Shown here: positions 47,331-55,750 of the stretch, one piece after another
Position numbering within the stretch: position 1 is the stretch's first letter
Layout: each line of letters starts with the position of its first letter
Source: Streptomyces sp. GS7
Lineage (GTDB): Bacteria > Actinomycetota > Actinomycetes > Streptomycetales > Streptomycetaceae
DNA length: 64,000 nt
Direction: 5' to 3'
NCBI RefSeq assembly: GCF_009834125.1
Contig: NZ_CP047146.1
Span: 7,844,501 to 7,908,500 of the forward strand
Translations under genes and position numbers: made by a program
Notes under the pieces: model-generated
What the model was told of the DNA's origin: nothing
The model's input: only the letters and a program-made list of their open reading frames with translations
Databases searched by the model: none

Positions 47331-47373
47331 AAAAAAAGCGGGCCGGTCCGTGGGGGGGATACGGACCGGCCCG
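47331..47373 (-). terminator. Rho-independent terminator of the prepilin peptidase gene
   Basis: Bases 47339-47351 pair with 47361-47373 (13 bp) around a 9-base loop. Seven A residues at 47331-47337 give a U-tract on the minus strand. This is a canonical intrinsic terminator, unusual in this GC-rich window. It stops leftward transcription. The stem can also act for the aldo/keto reductase. Confidence 0.85.
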
Positions 47374-47471
47374 AGGGGGGGTTTCCACCATAACCCCACG
47401 AGAGGGGTGCTTCGTGCATCGCGGGGGCTCGCGGCGTGGCTCGGGACGGCGGCGGGAGGGGGCCGCGGCGC

Positions 47472-48209
47472 TCAGCGGGCCGCCGCGGCGCCCAGAAGAA
47501 GGCCGCAGAAGGCGCCGATGATCATGAAGGGGCCGAAGGGCATGGTCGTGTTCCGGCCGGAGCGGCGGGTGAGCAGCAGTCCCGCGCCGTAGAGGGCGCC
47601 CAGCAGGATCCCCGCCGCGCCCCCGGTGATCAGCGTGCGCCAGCCGTACCACCCAAGGGCGACCCCCAGCCCGATCGCGAGCTTGACGTCGCCCAGGCCG
47701 ATACCGGACGGGTTGGCGAGATGGAGGACGAGGTAGCCGGCGGCGAGCGCGGCGCCGGCGAGCAGCGCGCGGAGCCAGGGGCCGGGCGCGCCGGCGTACC
47801 AGGCGGCGAGGCCGAGGGCCAGTGCGAGGAGTGCGGCCAGGGGGAGGGTCAGTACGTCCGGGAGGCGGCGCACCCGCCAGTCGACGATCGCCAGCAGTAC
47901 GGCCACCGGTGCCGTCAGCAGCCACGCGGCGAGTTCCGGGCGGGCGCCCGCGACCGCCGCCAGGGCCGCGCAGACCAGCGCACCGGCCGCCGCCGTCGGC
48001 AGCGCGCCGGGCCCGTACGGCGCCCGGCAGGCCGGGCAGCGGCCGGTGCCCAGCCAGCCCCGCAGCGCTCCGGTGATCGGATGGCCCGCGGGGCAGCCCG
48101 CGCGCCAGTCGTCCTCCGGTTCCACGGACATCCGGTGCGCGGGCCGCGGCAGGAGCAGCCCGGCGGCGGCCCCGTAGGCGGCGGCGAGAATCATCAGCGT
48201 GAGGGACAC
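47472..48209 (-). CDS. Prepilin peptidase (A24 family)
   Basis: The 245-residue aspartic membrane protease cleaves and may methylate Flp-type prepilins. It has about seven hydrophobic helices. The catalytic aspartates are in AIVDWRVRRLPD and GIGLGDVKLA. A CPAC-type zinc site (GCPAGH, GRCPACRAPYG) sits in the N-terminal loop, as in bifunctional PilD-type enzymes but shortened. GTG at 48207-48209 is the only reasonable start. It should process the pilin encoded at 50648-50815. A DUF192 gene lies divergent, between it and the main Tad block. Confidence 0.92.
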   Translation of the reverse strand: MSLTLMILAAAYGAAAGLLLPRPAHRMSVEPEDDWRAGCPAGHPITGALRGWLGTGRCPACRAPYGPGALPTAAAGALVCAALAAVAGARPELAAWLLTAPVAVLLAIVDWRVRRLPDVLTLPLAALLALALGLAAWYAGAPGPWLRALLAGAALAAGYLVLHLANPSGIGLGDVKLAIGLGVALGWYGWRTLITGGAAGILLGALYGAGLLLTRRSGRNTTMPFGPFMIIGAFCGLLLGAAAAR

Positions 48210-48249
48210 CGGTCGACCCTAGAGCGCGCGGGTTGATAGAACGGCGGGC

Positions 48250-48606
48250 ATGGTGCGCGGGGAGGACGGCCGGGGTGTCCTGTACGGGGCGGACGTTGCG
48301 GTTCCGGTGGAGGTCGCGGCCTCGTACCGGGCCCGTACGCGGGGGCTGTTGGGCCGGGACGGGGTCGCCGGGGCGCTGCTGCTGACGCCGGCGAGCGGGG
48401 TGCACACCTTCGGGATGCGGTTCGCGATCGATGTCGCGTATCTGGGGCGGGATTTCACGGTGCTGGGTGTACGGACCATGCGGCCGGGGCGGTTGGGGCG
48501 CCCGCGGTTGCGGGCGCGGCACGTGCTGGAGGCGGAGGCGGGGGCGATGGCGCGGTGGGGGGTGCGCCGGGGCGTGCGGTTGCGGCTGGCCGCGGAGGGC
48601 GGATGA
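48250..48606 (+). CDS. DUF192 family protein
   Basis: The 118-residue protein has the DUF192 beta-barrel core: RTRGLLGRDGV, then GVHTFGMRFAIDVAYLG. The family is small and uncharacterised; many members are secreted, but this one lacks a signal peptide. ATG at 48250 lies seven bases after TAGAAC, so the mRNA is probably leaderless. It is the only gene on the plus strand within the Tad region and separates the prepilin peptidase from the pilus genes. Confidence 0.85.
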   Translation: MVRGEDGRGVLYGADVAVPVEVAASYRARTRGLLGRDGVAGALLLTPASGVHTFGMRFAIDVAYLGRDFTVLGVRTMRPGRLGRPRLRARHVLEAEAGAMARWGVRRGVRLRLAAEGG

Positions 48607-48631
48607 ACTCCCCTGGGGCGCCCGCCTGCTG

Positions 48632-48655
48632 AGCCCTTCCCGGAGGGGAAGGGCT
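48632..48655. terminator. 10-bp hairpin between DUF192 and OmpA-like genes
   Basis: AGCCCTTCCC pairs with GGGAAGGGCT around GGAG. It lies between convergent genes. Confidence 0.75.
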
Positions 48656-48691
48656 TCACCTGCGTACAGGCGGCGCAGGCGGCGGGCATCG

Positions 48692-49297
48692 TCACGAGCC
48701 GGTGCCGCGCGGGAAGCTGACCTCGACGCGGCGGTTCTTCCTGCGGCCTTCCTCGGTGCTGTTGTCGGCGATCGGGTACTGCTCGCCGTAGCCGCGGATC
48801 TGGAAGGTGACCGACGAGCCCAGGTCGTCGGCCAGTTCGCGCTGGACGGCGTTGGCCCGCTGCTTGGAGAGGACCAGGCCGTGGGCGGCGGAGCCGAGGT
48901 TGTCGGTGAAGCCGAACACCCGCAGGTTGGTGGCGTGCTGCTTCTTGGCCTCGTCGGCGATGGCGCCGATCCGGGACAGCGCGTCCGGCGACAGCTCGGC
49001 GCTGTCCTTGCTGAAGAGGACCTCGGCCTGGAGCGCGAAGGTCACGTTGTCGTTGGTGTCCTGGCGGCGCTCGGAGCCGTCGTCGGTCTCGACGACGGAC
49101 TTGATGTTGAGGACCTTGGGCGGGGCGAGCTTGGCGCCCTGGACCATCCGCAGGTTGGGGTTGGTGGGGTCGATGCGTACGGGTGCGTCGGTGCCCTCGG
49201 TGATGCCGGGCGGGTCGGCGTGCGCGGCCGGGGCGGTGAGCGCAACGGTCAGCAGGAGCGCGGCGGTGGCCGTGAGGGCCGTACGGGAGGCGGTCAT
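48692..49297 (-). CDS. Secreted OmpA-family protein
   Basis: The 201-residue protein has a Sec signal peptide (ALTATAALLLTVALTAPAAHA) and an OmpA-type peptidoglycan-binding domain (about 85-198; VLFSKDSAELSPDAL, VFGFTDNLGSAAHG, LSKQRANAV, RKNRRVEV). The Asp and Arg that bind diaminopimelate in OmpA are in FGFTDN and the KNRRVEV region. In a Gram-positive cell it must sit in the wall rather than an outer membrane. ATG at 49295-49297 was chosen. It is the last gene of the Tad block, ten bases after the lipoprotein gene. Confidence 0.9.
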   Translation of the reverse strand: MTASRTALTATAALLLTVALTAPAAHADPPGITEGTDAPVRIDPTNPNLRMVQGAKLAPPKVLNIKSVVETDDGSERRQDTNDNVTFALQAEVLFSKDSAELSPDALSRIGAIADEAKKQHATNLRVFGFTDNLGSAAHGLVLSKQRANAVQRELADDLGSSVTFQIRGYGEQYPIADNSTEEGRRKNRRVEVSFPRGTGS

Positions 49298-49307
49298 CGG
49301 CGGCGGC

Positions 49308-49895
49308 TCAATCCGTGATCTGGACGGTGGCCGGGGGCATCGTCGGCAGCTGGAAGTCGACCTCGGTGACCTTGGCGGGCGGCGCCGGGAACTGCGCGAA
49401 GACAGGCCGGCTGGCGCCCGGCATGAGGCCGCTGAGGCCGGTCGTGCAGAGGCATTCGCCGGTGGTGTCGCGCAGGACCAGATAGCGCTTCTTGCCGGCC
49501 TTGTCGACGAGGGTGGCACCGGAGATGGACGAACGGGACTTCAGCTCGGTCTCGTTGGAGCGCCAGCCGATGGCGTTGAAGGGGCGGGTGCCGTGGTTGG
49601 TGACGGTCCCGTTGACGGTGACGAAGCCGCCGGAGTCGCGGATGGCGGAGTGCAGGGTGACCACTATGCCGTCCGCGCCCTTCATCTCGCCGATGACCTT
49701 GGCGGAGTCGGCCGCGGGGCTGCCGGCGCCGTCGTCCTTCGAGGCGGAGGCGTGGGCCGCCGGCTTCCTGCCGTCCGGCGCCTGCCCACCACCGTCGTCG
49801 CCACCACCGCAGCCGGCCGCGACGAGAGCCAGGCCGACCGCGCTCGCCAGGGCGACCGCTCCCCTGGCGGCCTTGCTCGTGAGCCGAATGCTCAT
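49308..49895 (-). CDS. Lipoprotein of the Tad locus
   Basis: The 195-residue protein has a lipoprotein signal ending LALVAAGC, so Cys29 is likely lipidated. A Gly/Asp-rich linker follows, then a beta domain with VTVNGTVTNHGTRPFN (about 92-107) and a CLCTTG pair of cysteines. I do not recognise a named family; similar folds bind wall or pilus components. ATG at 49893-49895 follows AAAGGA. It is cotranscribed with the OmpA-like gene, and both could anchor the fibre to the wall; that is inference. Confidence 0.85.
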   Translation of the reverse strand: MSIRLTSKAARGAVALASAVGLALVAAGCGGGDDGGGQAPDGRKPAAHASASKDDGAGSPAADSAKVIGEMKGADGIVVTLHSAIRDSGGFVTVNGTVTNHGTRPFNAIGWRSNETELKSRSSISGATLVDKAGKKRYLVLRDTTGECLCTTGLSGLMPGASRPVFAQFPAPPAKVTEVDFQLPTMPPATVQITD

Positions 49896-49949
49896 GGATG
49901 GGTTCCTTTGATCGTGAGGTCGGGGGTGTCCGTGGGGCGCTCGGGCGGC

Positions 49950-50627
49950 TCACTGCGCCAGACGTACGGAGAACAGGTCGGCGGCAGCGGGGAGATCGCG
50001 GGGGTGTGCGGGGTCGAGCGTCCAGCCCTTGCCGTCGCAGGTCAGGGCGATCGGGGCGGACCCGGTGCCCTTGCCGTCGCCGGTGGGTGTGGGGGTGGGC
50101 GTGGGAGCCGGCAGCGTGCCGGGCGGGGGCGTGGGCGCGCCGAGGGTGCAGCGGGGCTCGACGATCGCCTTCGCGCGGGCCGCGGCGTGTTCGTCCTCGG
50201 TGCCCGGAATGACCGAACGCCCCACTGCGTTGAGGGTCTTGACGGTGACCGCGAAGGAGGTGGGCCAGGAGTCCGGGGTGCACGACGAGACCGCGGCGTC
50301 GTTGCGTCCGGCGTACCAGTCCGCGCTGCGGCAGGCCGCCGCGGAGGGGGCGCCGCGGCCGTTGAGGAGGTCCTGCCAGGCGGTGGGGTCGCCGGTGCTG
50401 TTGCGCAGCGCGTCGAGGAAGCTCGTGCCGAGCTCCTCGCGGTATTTCTGGCCGGCGGCGAGCGCGGCGGCGTCGGCGGCGGTCTGGGCGCCGTTGCGGG
50501 TGGCCGCCGCCTGGCCGACGGCGAAGAAGGCGAGCGCGAGGAAGAGCAGGCCCCCGATCGCGACGATGTAGATCGGCAGGGTCTGCCCCGCGTCGCGCCG
50601 GCGGCGGCGCGTGAGGGTGCCCGGCAC
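49950..50627 (-). CDS. TadG-like pseudopilin / pilus assembly protein
   Basis: The 225-residue protein begins with RRRRRDAGQTLPIYIVAIGG, the Tad_N (TadG/DUF2134) signature, with one membrane helix (about 18-42). QTAADAAALAAGQKY is the typical helix after it. A Pro/Thr-rich region (PPPGTLPAPTPTPTP) splits the extracytoplasmic part. GTG at 50625-50627 was chosen because it follows the pilin stop by 20 bases. Membership in the Tad locus supports a role as minor pilin or assembly factor. Confidence 0.85.
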   Translation of the reverse strand: MPGTLTRRRRRDAGQTLPIYIVAIGGLLFLALAFFAVGQAAATRNGAQTAADAAALAAGQKYREELGTSFLDALRNSTGDPTAWQDLLNGRGAPSAAACRSADWYAGRNDAAVSSCTPDSWPTSFAVTVKTLNAVGRSVIPGTEDEHAAARAKAIVEPRCTLGAPTPPPGTLPAPTPTPTPTGDGKGTGSAPIALTCDGKGWTLDPAHPRDLPAAADLFSVRLAQ

Positions 50628-50647
50628 GGGAGTGGCGGCGGCCGCGC

Positions 50648-50815
50648 CTAGATTCCGACGACGTCGGAGATCTTGTTGGCGATGGCGTTCGCGATCTGGC
50701 TGCCGAAGTCCGTGGTCGACAGGACCAGGACGATCGCCACGACCACCGCGATGATGCCGAGGTACTCGATCGAGGTCTGTCCCCGGTCGTCGTTCCCCAC
50801 GATCCGCTTCGCCAT
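50648..50815 (-). CDS. flp: Flp-type major pilin
   Basis: The 55-residue protein has a short basic leader with GQTSIEYLG, the class III prepilin cleavage site (cut after Gly12, Glu at +5). A single hydrophobic helix follows (IIAVVVAIVLVLSTT) and then a short amphipathic tail. ATG at 50813-50815 has GGAGGGGAAG upstream. It is processed by the A24 peptidase encoded at 47472-48209. The gene lies downstream of tadC but is separated by a 382-base gap, so it likely has its own promoter. Confidence 0.92.
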   Translation of the reverse strand: MAKRIVGNDDRGQTSIEYLGIIAVVVAIVLVLSTTDFGSQIANAIANKISDVVGI

Positions 50816-51197
50816 CGTCTTCCCCTCCATGGGCCGCCGTCCCGATCTGGTCCGGCTGGTCTGCCCCCGTGGCCCCGGCGCGGTCGTCCGCGCGCGCGAC
50901 ACGAGAAAAGTACGCCGGAACAGCGTTCCCGGAACAGGGATTCCGAACCTCATCCTCGCTCGAAACCACGAGCGGTGGGTACACCGGCGCGTTTCGGCCA
51001 CTGCACGGCACCTCAGCCACCCCCGTTCCCCCTCCGGAACCACCTGACACGTCTCTCAGTGCCCCGGCGTCCCTGCCCATGCGGTCCGGCCGGCCCCTCC
51101 GCACCCCTGTACGAGCGGTCCCGCCCGGCGCCTCCACTGTGGCACAACTCGTTGCGCTTGCGAAGGCGTTGGCGAGAAGCGGGCTCCGTGACCGTCC
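50816..51197 (-). other. Upstream region of the pilin operon
   Basis: This 382-base gap holds no credible gene. It probably carries the promoter of the pilin, TadG, lipoprotein and OmpA genes; no strong -35/-10 pair stands out. Confidence 0.4.
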
Positions 51198-51653
51198 TCA
51201 TCCGGCCGCGTACGGGGCCGCGCCGGCGAGCGTGTACGCCAGTCCCCCGCAGTCGTCGCCCCCGGACGGGTCGGGGGCGTAGAGCGCCCACACCCCGAAC
51301 GCCTCCAGGAACAGCGGCAGTACGCCCAGGATCACAAAGGCCAGCGCGAGCGCGGAGGCCCGGGTCCCCTGGGGCCGCCAGCCTCTGCGGACCGCGCCGC
51401 GGGACAGTGCGACATAGCCCGCCGGCGCCGCGAGGCCGCAGGCCAGACCGGCCCAGGCGGCGATGTGCATCCGCAAGGACGGGCCGAAGTAGTGGCAGTC
51501 GTGGAACGTGTCGTGGTCGAAGACGGCGGCCTGGAGGACGACGCAGGCGACACCGAGCAGGACCAGGCCGGGCACGCCGAAGCCGGTCCAGCGGCGCCAG
51601 GCGGCGGAGGGGGACGTGGCGGAGGATGCGGTGGGGGACGCGGTGGAGTGCAC
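51198..51653 (-). CDS. Small integral membrane protein at the Tad locus
   Basis: The 151-residue protein has about four hydrophobic helices and loop motifs DHDTFHDCHYFGPS and SGGDDCGG. I do not recognise the family. GTG at 51651-51653 lies three bases after the tadC stop, so the gene is in the same operon as tadABC. It could be a chance neighbour or an accessory factor. Confidence 0.6.
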   Translation of the reverse strand: MHSTASPTASSATSPSAAWRRWTGFGVPGLVLLGVACVVLQAAVFDHDTFHDCHYFGPSLRMHIAAWAGLACGLAAPAGYVALSRGAVRRGWRPQGTRASALALAFVILGVLPLFLEAFGVWALYAPDPSGGDDCGGLAYTLAGAAPYAAG

Positions 51654-51656
51654 GGC

Positions 51657-52550
51657 TCAGCGTCCCATCAGGGAGCCGAAGTTGGTGCCGGAACCGAGGA
51701 AGAAGCCGGCGATGAGCAGGATCATCGTGGCCGGGACCATGAACGTGGTGACGACCATGGTCGCCTTGGGGACCGCGCGGGCGGCCCGCCGGCGGGCGTT
51801 CTGGGCGTCCGTACGGCGCATGTCGTCGGCGATCTGGATCAGCGTCTCGACGATCGGCGAGCCCAGCTCCTCGCCCTGCTGGAGGGCGGTGACGAACTGC
51901 GCGACCTGTTCGGAGTCGTTGCGTTTGCGCAGTTCCTCGAAAGCGGCGCGGCGGCTGACGCCCATGTCCATCTGCCGCAGGGTGATGCGGAGTTCGTCGG
52001 CCCAGGGGCCCTCGTACTTCTCGGCGACCCGGTCGAGTGCCTGCCGGAACCCCAGCCCCGCGCTCACCACGACGGCCAGCACATCCAGAAAGTCCGGAAG
52101 CGTGCGTTCGATGGTGTCCTTGCGCTGCCGGATCGCCGCCCAGATGCCGACCTCGGTCCAGAACAGGCCGAACAGGACCATCAGCACGCCCAGCAGCGGC
52201 TGGCCGCGCAGGAACATCACCAGCGCCCCGAAGAAGCCCAGCGCCCCGTAGACGGCCCGGCGGGCGGCGTAGCGGTCGACGGTCAGCCCGCCGGGGTTGC
52301 CCGCGAGGTCGATCCGCCGGCGGACCCTGGCGACCCGCTTGTCGCCCATCAGCCGCAGGACGAGCGGCGCGTAGCGCATCCCGGTGCGGTCCACGGCCGA
52401 GCCGACGGCCGTCGTGCGGGTCGAGCCGACCTCCAGGGACAGTGCGAGGTCGGGCGGGAGCCGGGCCTCGCGGCGGTAGAGCGCGACACCGCAGCAGATA
52501 CCGGCGACCGAGAGGGCGAGGGCGAGGGCCAGCAGTGTTCCGAGTGTCAT
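51657..52550 (-). CDS. tadC: Tad platform protein TadC
   Basis: The 297-residue inner-membrane protein belongs to the GspF/TadC family. It has hydrophobic helices at about 3-22, 100-140 and 265-288, and the T2SSF domain reads TLPDFLDVLAVVVSAGLGFRQAL. With TadB it forms the platform on which the TadA ATPase acts. ATG at 52548-52550 gives a membrane helix at the start, as in the family. It follows tadB by 53 bases. Confidence 0.92.
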   Translation of the reverse strand: MTLGTLLALALALSVAGICCGVALYRREARLPPDLALSLEVGSTRTTAVGSAVDRTGMRYAPLVLRLMGDKRVARVRRRIDLAGNPGGLTVDRYAARRAVYGALGFFGALVMFLRGQPLLGVLMVLFGLFWTEVGIWAAIRQRKDTIERTLPDFLDVLAVVVSAGLGFRQALDRVAEKYEGPWADELRITLRQMDMGVSRRAAFEELRKRNDSEQVAQFVTALQQGEELGSPIVETLIQIADDMRRTDAQNARRRAARAVPKATMVVTTFMVPATMILLIAGFFLGSGTNFGSLMGR

Positions 52551-52603
52551 GGCGATACCGGCTTCTGTACCTGGGCGTCGGGGGACGGGGCTTCGGGAGG
52601 GCG

Positions 52604-53551
52604 CTACACGTCGATCTTGGAGAGGCGGCGGATGAAGAAGAAGCCGAGCCCGTAGAGGACGAAGGCCGCCACGACCGCGAGCTGGCCGAGGAAGGACGAG
52701 GTCATCCGGTCGATGGCGCCCGGGGCGATGCGGTTCATCAGCAGCAGGGTGCCGATGCCGAGCAGCGGGACGACGTACGCGGTGACCACGACCTGGGAGA
52801 GCTGGGTGCGGACCTCGCGGCGGGTCTCCTTGCGCTCCTCCAGGGTCTTGGTGAGGTTGCGCAGCGATCCGACGACGGTGCCGCCGGCGCGGTTGGCCAG
52901 CACCAACGTGGTGACCAGGACGACCAGTTCGCGGGAGGGCAGCCGTTCGGCCAGCTCGCCCAGGGCCTCGTCGACGGAGTGGCCGACGGCGAGCTTGTCG
53001 GCGACCTTCGCCAGCTCCTCGCCGGCCGGGGCCTCCAGTTCCTCGGCGGCCATCCCCAGGGCGGTGCGCAGCGCCAGGCCGGCCTGGGTGGCGTTGGCGA
53101 GGATCCTGGACAGCTCGGGGAGCTGGTTGATGAACTTCTCGATCCGCTTCTGCCGCTGCCAGTTGAGGAAGGCGAACGCGGCCCAGACCGCGACCAGCGC
53201 GGCGATCGGACCGAAGAAGGGGGCGAGGACGGCCTGCGCGACCACCCACAGGACGAGTACCGCGGTGACCATGTAGACGAAGAACTCGCCGGGGGTGAGG
53301 TCCAGTCCGGTGGCGGTCAGCCGCAGTTCGAGACGGCGGCCGAAGCGGGTGGTGCGCAGGGTGCGGTCGACGGACGGGAAGCGGCGGCGCCGGCCGGTCA
53401 CCGGCAGCCGGTGCTCGTCCGCGAGCCGGTCGACGATGGCCTGCCGCTGGGCGCGCCCGGACGCGTACGTCCGCACGCCGGCGATGGCGAGCGCACCGCA
53501 CAGCACGGTGGCCCCGATGGCGAGCAGGGCGAGGGGGTTCCCGCCGGTCAT
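52604..53551 (-). CDS. tadB: Tad platform protein TadB
   Basis: The 315-residue protein has helices near 5-25 and 90-130 and a T2SSF domain with QLPELSRILANATQAGLALRTAL. Two more helices end the protein. It pairs with TadC in the secretion platform. Its ATG overlaps the tadA stop by four bases, so the two are translationally coupled. Confidence 0.92.
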   Translation of the reverse strand: MTGGNPLALLAIGATVLCGALAIAGVRTYASGRAQRQAIVDRLADEHRLPVTGRRRRFPSVDRTLRTTRFGRRLELRLTATGLDLTPGEFFVYMVTAVLVLWVVAQAVLAPFFGPIAALVAVWAAFAFLNWQRQKRIEKFINQLPELSRILANATQAGLALRTALGMAAEELEAPAGEELAKVADKLAVGHSVDEALGELAERLPSRELVVLVTTLVLANRAGGTVVGSLRNLTKTLEERKETRREVRTQLSQVVVTAYVVPLLGIGTLLLMNRIAPGAIDRMTSSFLGQLAVVAAFVLYGLGFFFIRRLSKIDV

Positions 53552-54888
53552 GTGGTGGCCTTCCGGGTGGCGAGCTGGTCGTCGGTGGCCGCCACGCCGA
53601 AGGCCGGCGGGGTGGGCTCACCGGCCATGAAGAGGCGTTCGGCGACCCGGCGGGGCAGCGGGAAGTAGCGGAAGGCGCCGTGCACCACGCGGTCGGCGCC
53701 CATCGGCGCGGCCTCGAAGCGGCCGACCGTGACGATCCGGTAGTCCTCGTGGCCGCGCGAGTCGAGGAGGGCGATCTCGCTGATCCGGCGGGAGCCGTCG
53801 GCGTGCCGGGTGAGCTGGACGATGCAGTCGACGGCGCTGTTGATCTGGTCGCGCAGCGCCTCGAAGGGGATGCTGACGTCCGACATGGAGGCGAGCGTCT
53901 GGAGCCGCATCAGGGCGTCCTCGGCGCTGTTGGCGTGGACGGTGGCGAGCGAGCCGTCGTGGCCGGTGGACATCGCCTGGAGCATGTCGAGGGTCTCCCC
54001 GCCACGGACCTCGCCGACGATGATGCGGTCGGGGCGCATGCGCAGGGAGTTGCGGACCAGGTCGCGGATGGTGATCCGGCCCTTGCCCTCGACGTTGGGC
54101 GGGCGGGATTCGAGCCGGATGACGTGGCTCTGCTGGAGCTGGAGTTCGGCGGCGTCCTCGACGGTGATGATCCGCTCGCCGTCCGGGATCAGCCCCGAGA
54201 GGGCGTTGAGGAGGGTGGTCTTGCCGGCGCCGGTGGCCCCGGAGACCACCACGTTGAACTTGGCGCGCACCAGCCCCGCCAGCAGCATCAGCATCTGCTC
54301 GTCGAGCGTGCCGATGCCGATGAGCTCGGCGAGGGTGTAGGCGCGCGGGAAGCGGCGGATGGTGAGGGTGGCGCCGTTGAGGGCCAGCGGCGGGATGATG
54401 ACGTTGACGCGCTCGCCGGACGGCAGCCGGGCGTCGACCATCGGATGGGACTCGTCCACCCGGCGGTTGACGGTGGACACGATCCGCTCGATGGTCTGCA
54501 TCAGCTGCTCGTGCGAGGCGAAGCGGACCGGGACCAGCTCGACCCGGCCGGACCGCTCCACGTACACCTGGTCCGGGCCGTTGACCATGATCTCGGTGAC
54601 CGAGGCGTCTTCGAGGAGCGGTTCGAGCACGCCGAGGCCCAGCGCCTCGTCGACGACCCGGCGGATGAGCTGGGCGCGCTCGGCGGTGGACAGGACCGGG
54701 CCCTCGCGGCTGATGATGTGCCCCAGGACGCGCTCCAGCCGCGAGCGGCGCTCCACCGCGGCCAGCGAGGACATCTCGGCAAGGTCGATCTCCTCCAGCA
54801 GCTTGGCGCGGTAGACGGCGACCAGATGGCCGTCCTGGCGCGCCTCGCCGGCCGGTTCGGGTGCGACGATCCGGGCTTTCAGGCTCAT
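53548..54888 (-). CDS. tadA: Tad secretion ATPase TadA/CpaF
   Basis: The 446-residue type II/IV secretion ATPase powers pilus polymerisation. Walker A is GATGAGKTT at 217-225. The Asp box and Walker B region is DRIIVGEVRGGETLDML near 283-300, and HDGSLATVHAN is the His box. The N-terminal domain (about 30-180) includes VTEIMVNGPDQVYVERSG. ATG at 54886-54888 overlaps the stop of the TadE-like gene by four bases, as the tadB start overlaps its own end. Confidence 0.95.
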   Translation of the reverse strand: MSLKARIVAPEPAGEARQDGHLVAVYRAKLLEEIDLAEMSSLAAVERRSRLERVLGHIISREGPVLSTAERAQLIRRVVDEALGLGVLEPLLEDASVTEIMVNGPDQVYVERSGRVELVPVRFASHEQLMQTIERIVSTVNRRVDESHPMVDARLPSGERVNVIIPPLALNGATLTIRRFPRAYTLAELIGIGTLDEQMLMLLAGLVRAKFNVVVSGATGAGKTTLLNALSGLIPDGERIITVEDAAELQLQQSHVIRLESRPPNVEGKGRITIRDLVRNSLRMRPDRIIVGEVRGGETLDMLQAMSTGHDGSLATVHANSAEDALMRLQTLASMSDVSIPFEALRDQINSAVDCIVQLTRHADGSRRISEIALLDSRGHEDYRIVTVGRFEAAPMGADRVVHGAFRYFPLPRRVAERLFMAGEPTPPAFGVAATDDQLATRKATT

Positions 54889-55364
54889 CGCGGGGGCGCT
54901 CCTGTCGTTGTGCGTGGTGGTTGTGCCGACGCTCCGGCCGCTCCTTCGGGGCGGGGCATGGTGGCGGTGCGGCTGGCGGAGCCGAAGTCGGTGCCGGGGA
55001 CGATCGAGGGGATCTGCACGGTGGCGGTCGCCTGGACCGTGTCGCCCGAGCCGCCGACGGTGATCGAGGCGCGGTCGGCGACCCAGCCGGTCAGCGCGGC
55101 CCGGCCGGCGTCCTGCGGATCGGCCTCCCGGTCGGCCCGGTCCATCGAGGCGGTGCGGGCGGCGGCGCGGGCCGCGGTGCCGGCCTGCTGGACGGCGAAG
55201 GCGGCGAGGCCCAGTTGGATGACGGCGAGGGCCAGCACGAGCAGGATGGGCAGCACGCCGAGGAACTCGATGGAGGCGGAGCCCCGGTCGCGCCCCCGGG
55301 AGCGGGCGCGGCGGCGGGCCGGGGGGCCCGACAGCCGGGCGGGGATACGGGAGTTCCGGGCCAT
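54885..55364 (-). CDS. TadE-like minor pilin 1
   Basis: The 159-residue protein has a basic N-terminus, RGSASIEFLGVLPILLVLALAV as the TadE signature with one helix, and an extracytoplasmic part with VQATATVQIPSIVPG. Ala/Pro-rich sequence ends it. TadE proteins are pseudopilins processed by the prepilin peptidase. ATG at 55362-55364 shares one base with the stop of the next TadE-like gene. Confidence 0.88.
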   Translation of the reverse strand: MARNSRIPARLSGPPARRRARSRGRDRGSASIEFLGVLPILLVLALAVIQLGLAAFAVQQAGTAARAAARTASMDRADREADPQDAGRAALTGWVADRASITVGGSGDTVQATATVQIPSIVPGTDFGSASRTATMPRPEGAAGASAQPPRTTTGAPPR

Positions 55365-55747
55365 CACCCTCGCGCCTCCTTGGCCGCGCCGGCCGTACCG
55401 GTGACCGTCCACGGGAACTGACCGGCGCCCGGGAAGAGCGCCGGGACCCTGATGCGGACCGTCGCCTTCCACAGGCCCGCCTCGGTCCGGCAGTCCGTCT
55501 CGGCGCCGTCGTGCCAGGCGCGCGGCAGCTCGTGCTCGGCGGCGGTGCGGCAGGCGCCGGCGCCGCCGCCCTCGGTGGCGGTGGCGGCCCGCGCGCCGCG
55601 GTCGGCGGAGTCGGCGGCGAGCGAGTAGGTGTAGCCGACCAGCGCGAACTGCCAGAGCAGCACCAGCACCAGGAGGATCAGCGGGAGGACGCCGAGGAAC
55701 TCCACCGAGACCTGGCCGCGGTCGCCGCCGCCCACCGGACGCCGCAC
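55364..55747 (-). CDS. TadE-like minor pilin 2
   Basis: The 127-residue protein has DRGQVSVEFLGVLPLILLVLVL near its start, again the TadE signature, then a helix and a short beta part with two cysteines (GACRT and TDCRT). GTG at 55745-55747 lies three bases after the CpaE-like stop. Two adjacent TadE-type genes are usual in actinobacterial Tad loci. Confidence 0.87.
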   Translation of the reverse strand: MRRPVGGGDRGQVSVEFLGVLPLILLVLVLLWQFALVGYTYSLAADSADRGARAATATEGGGAGACRTAAEHELPRAWHDGAETDCRTEAGLWKATVRIRVPALFPGAGQFPWTVTGTAGAAKEARG

Positions 55748-55750
55748 CGG

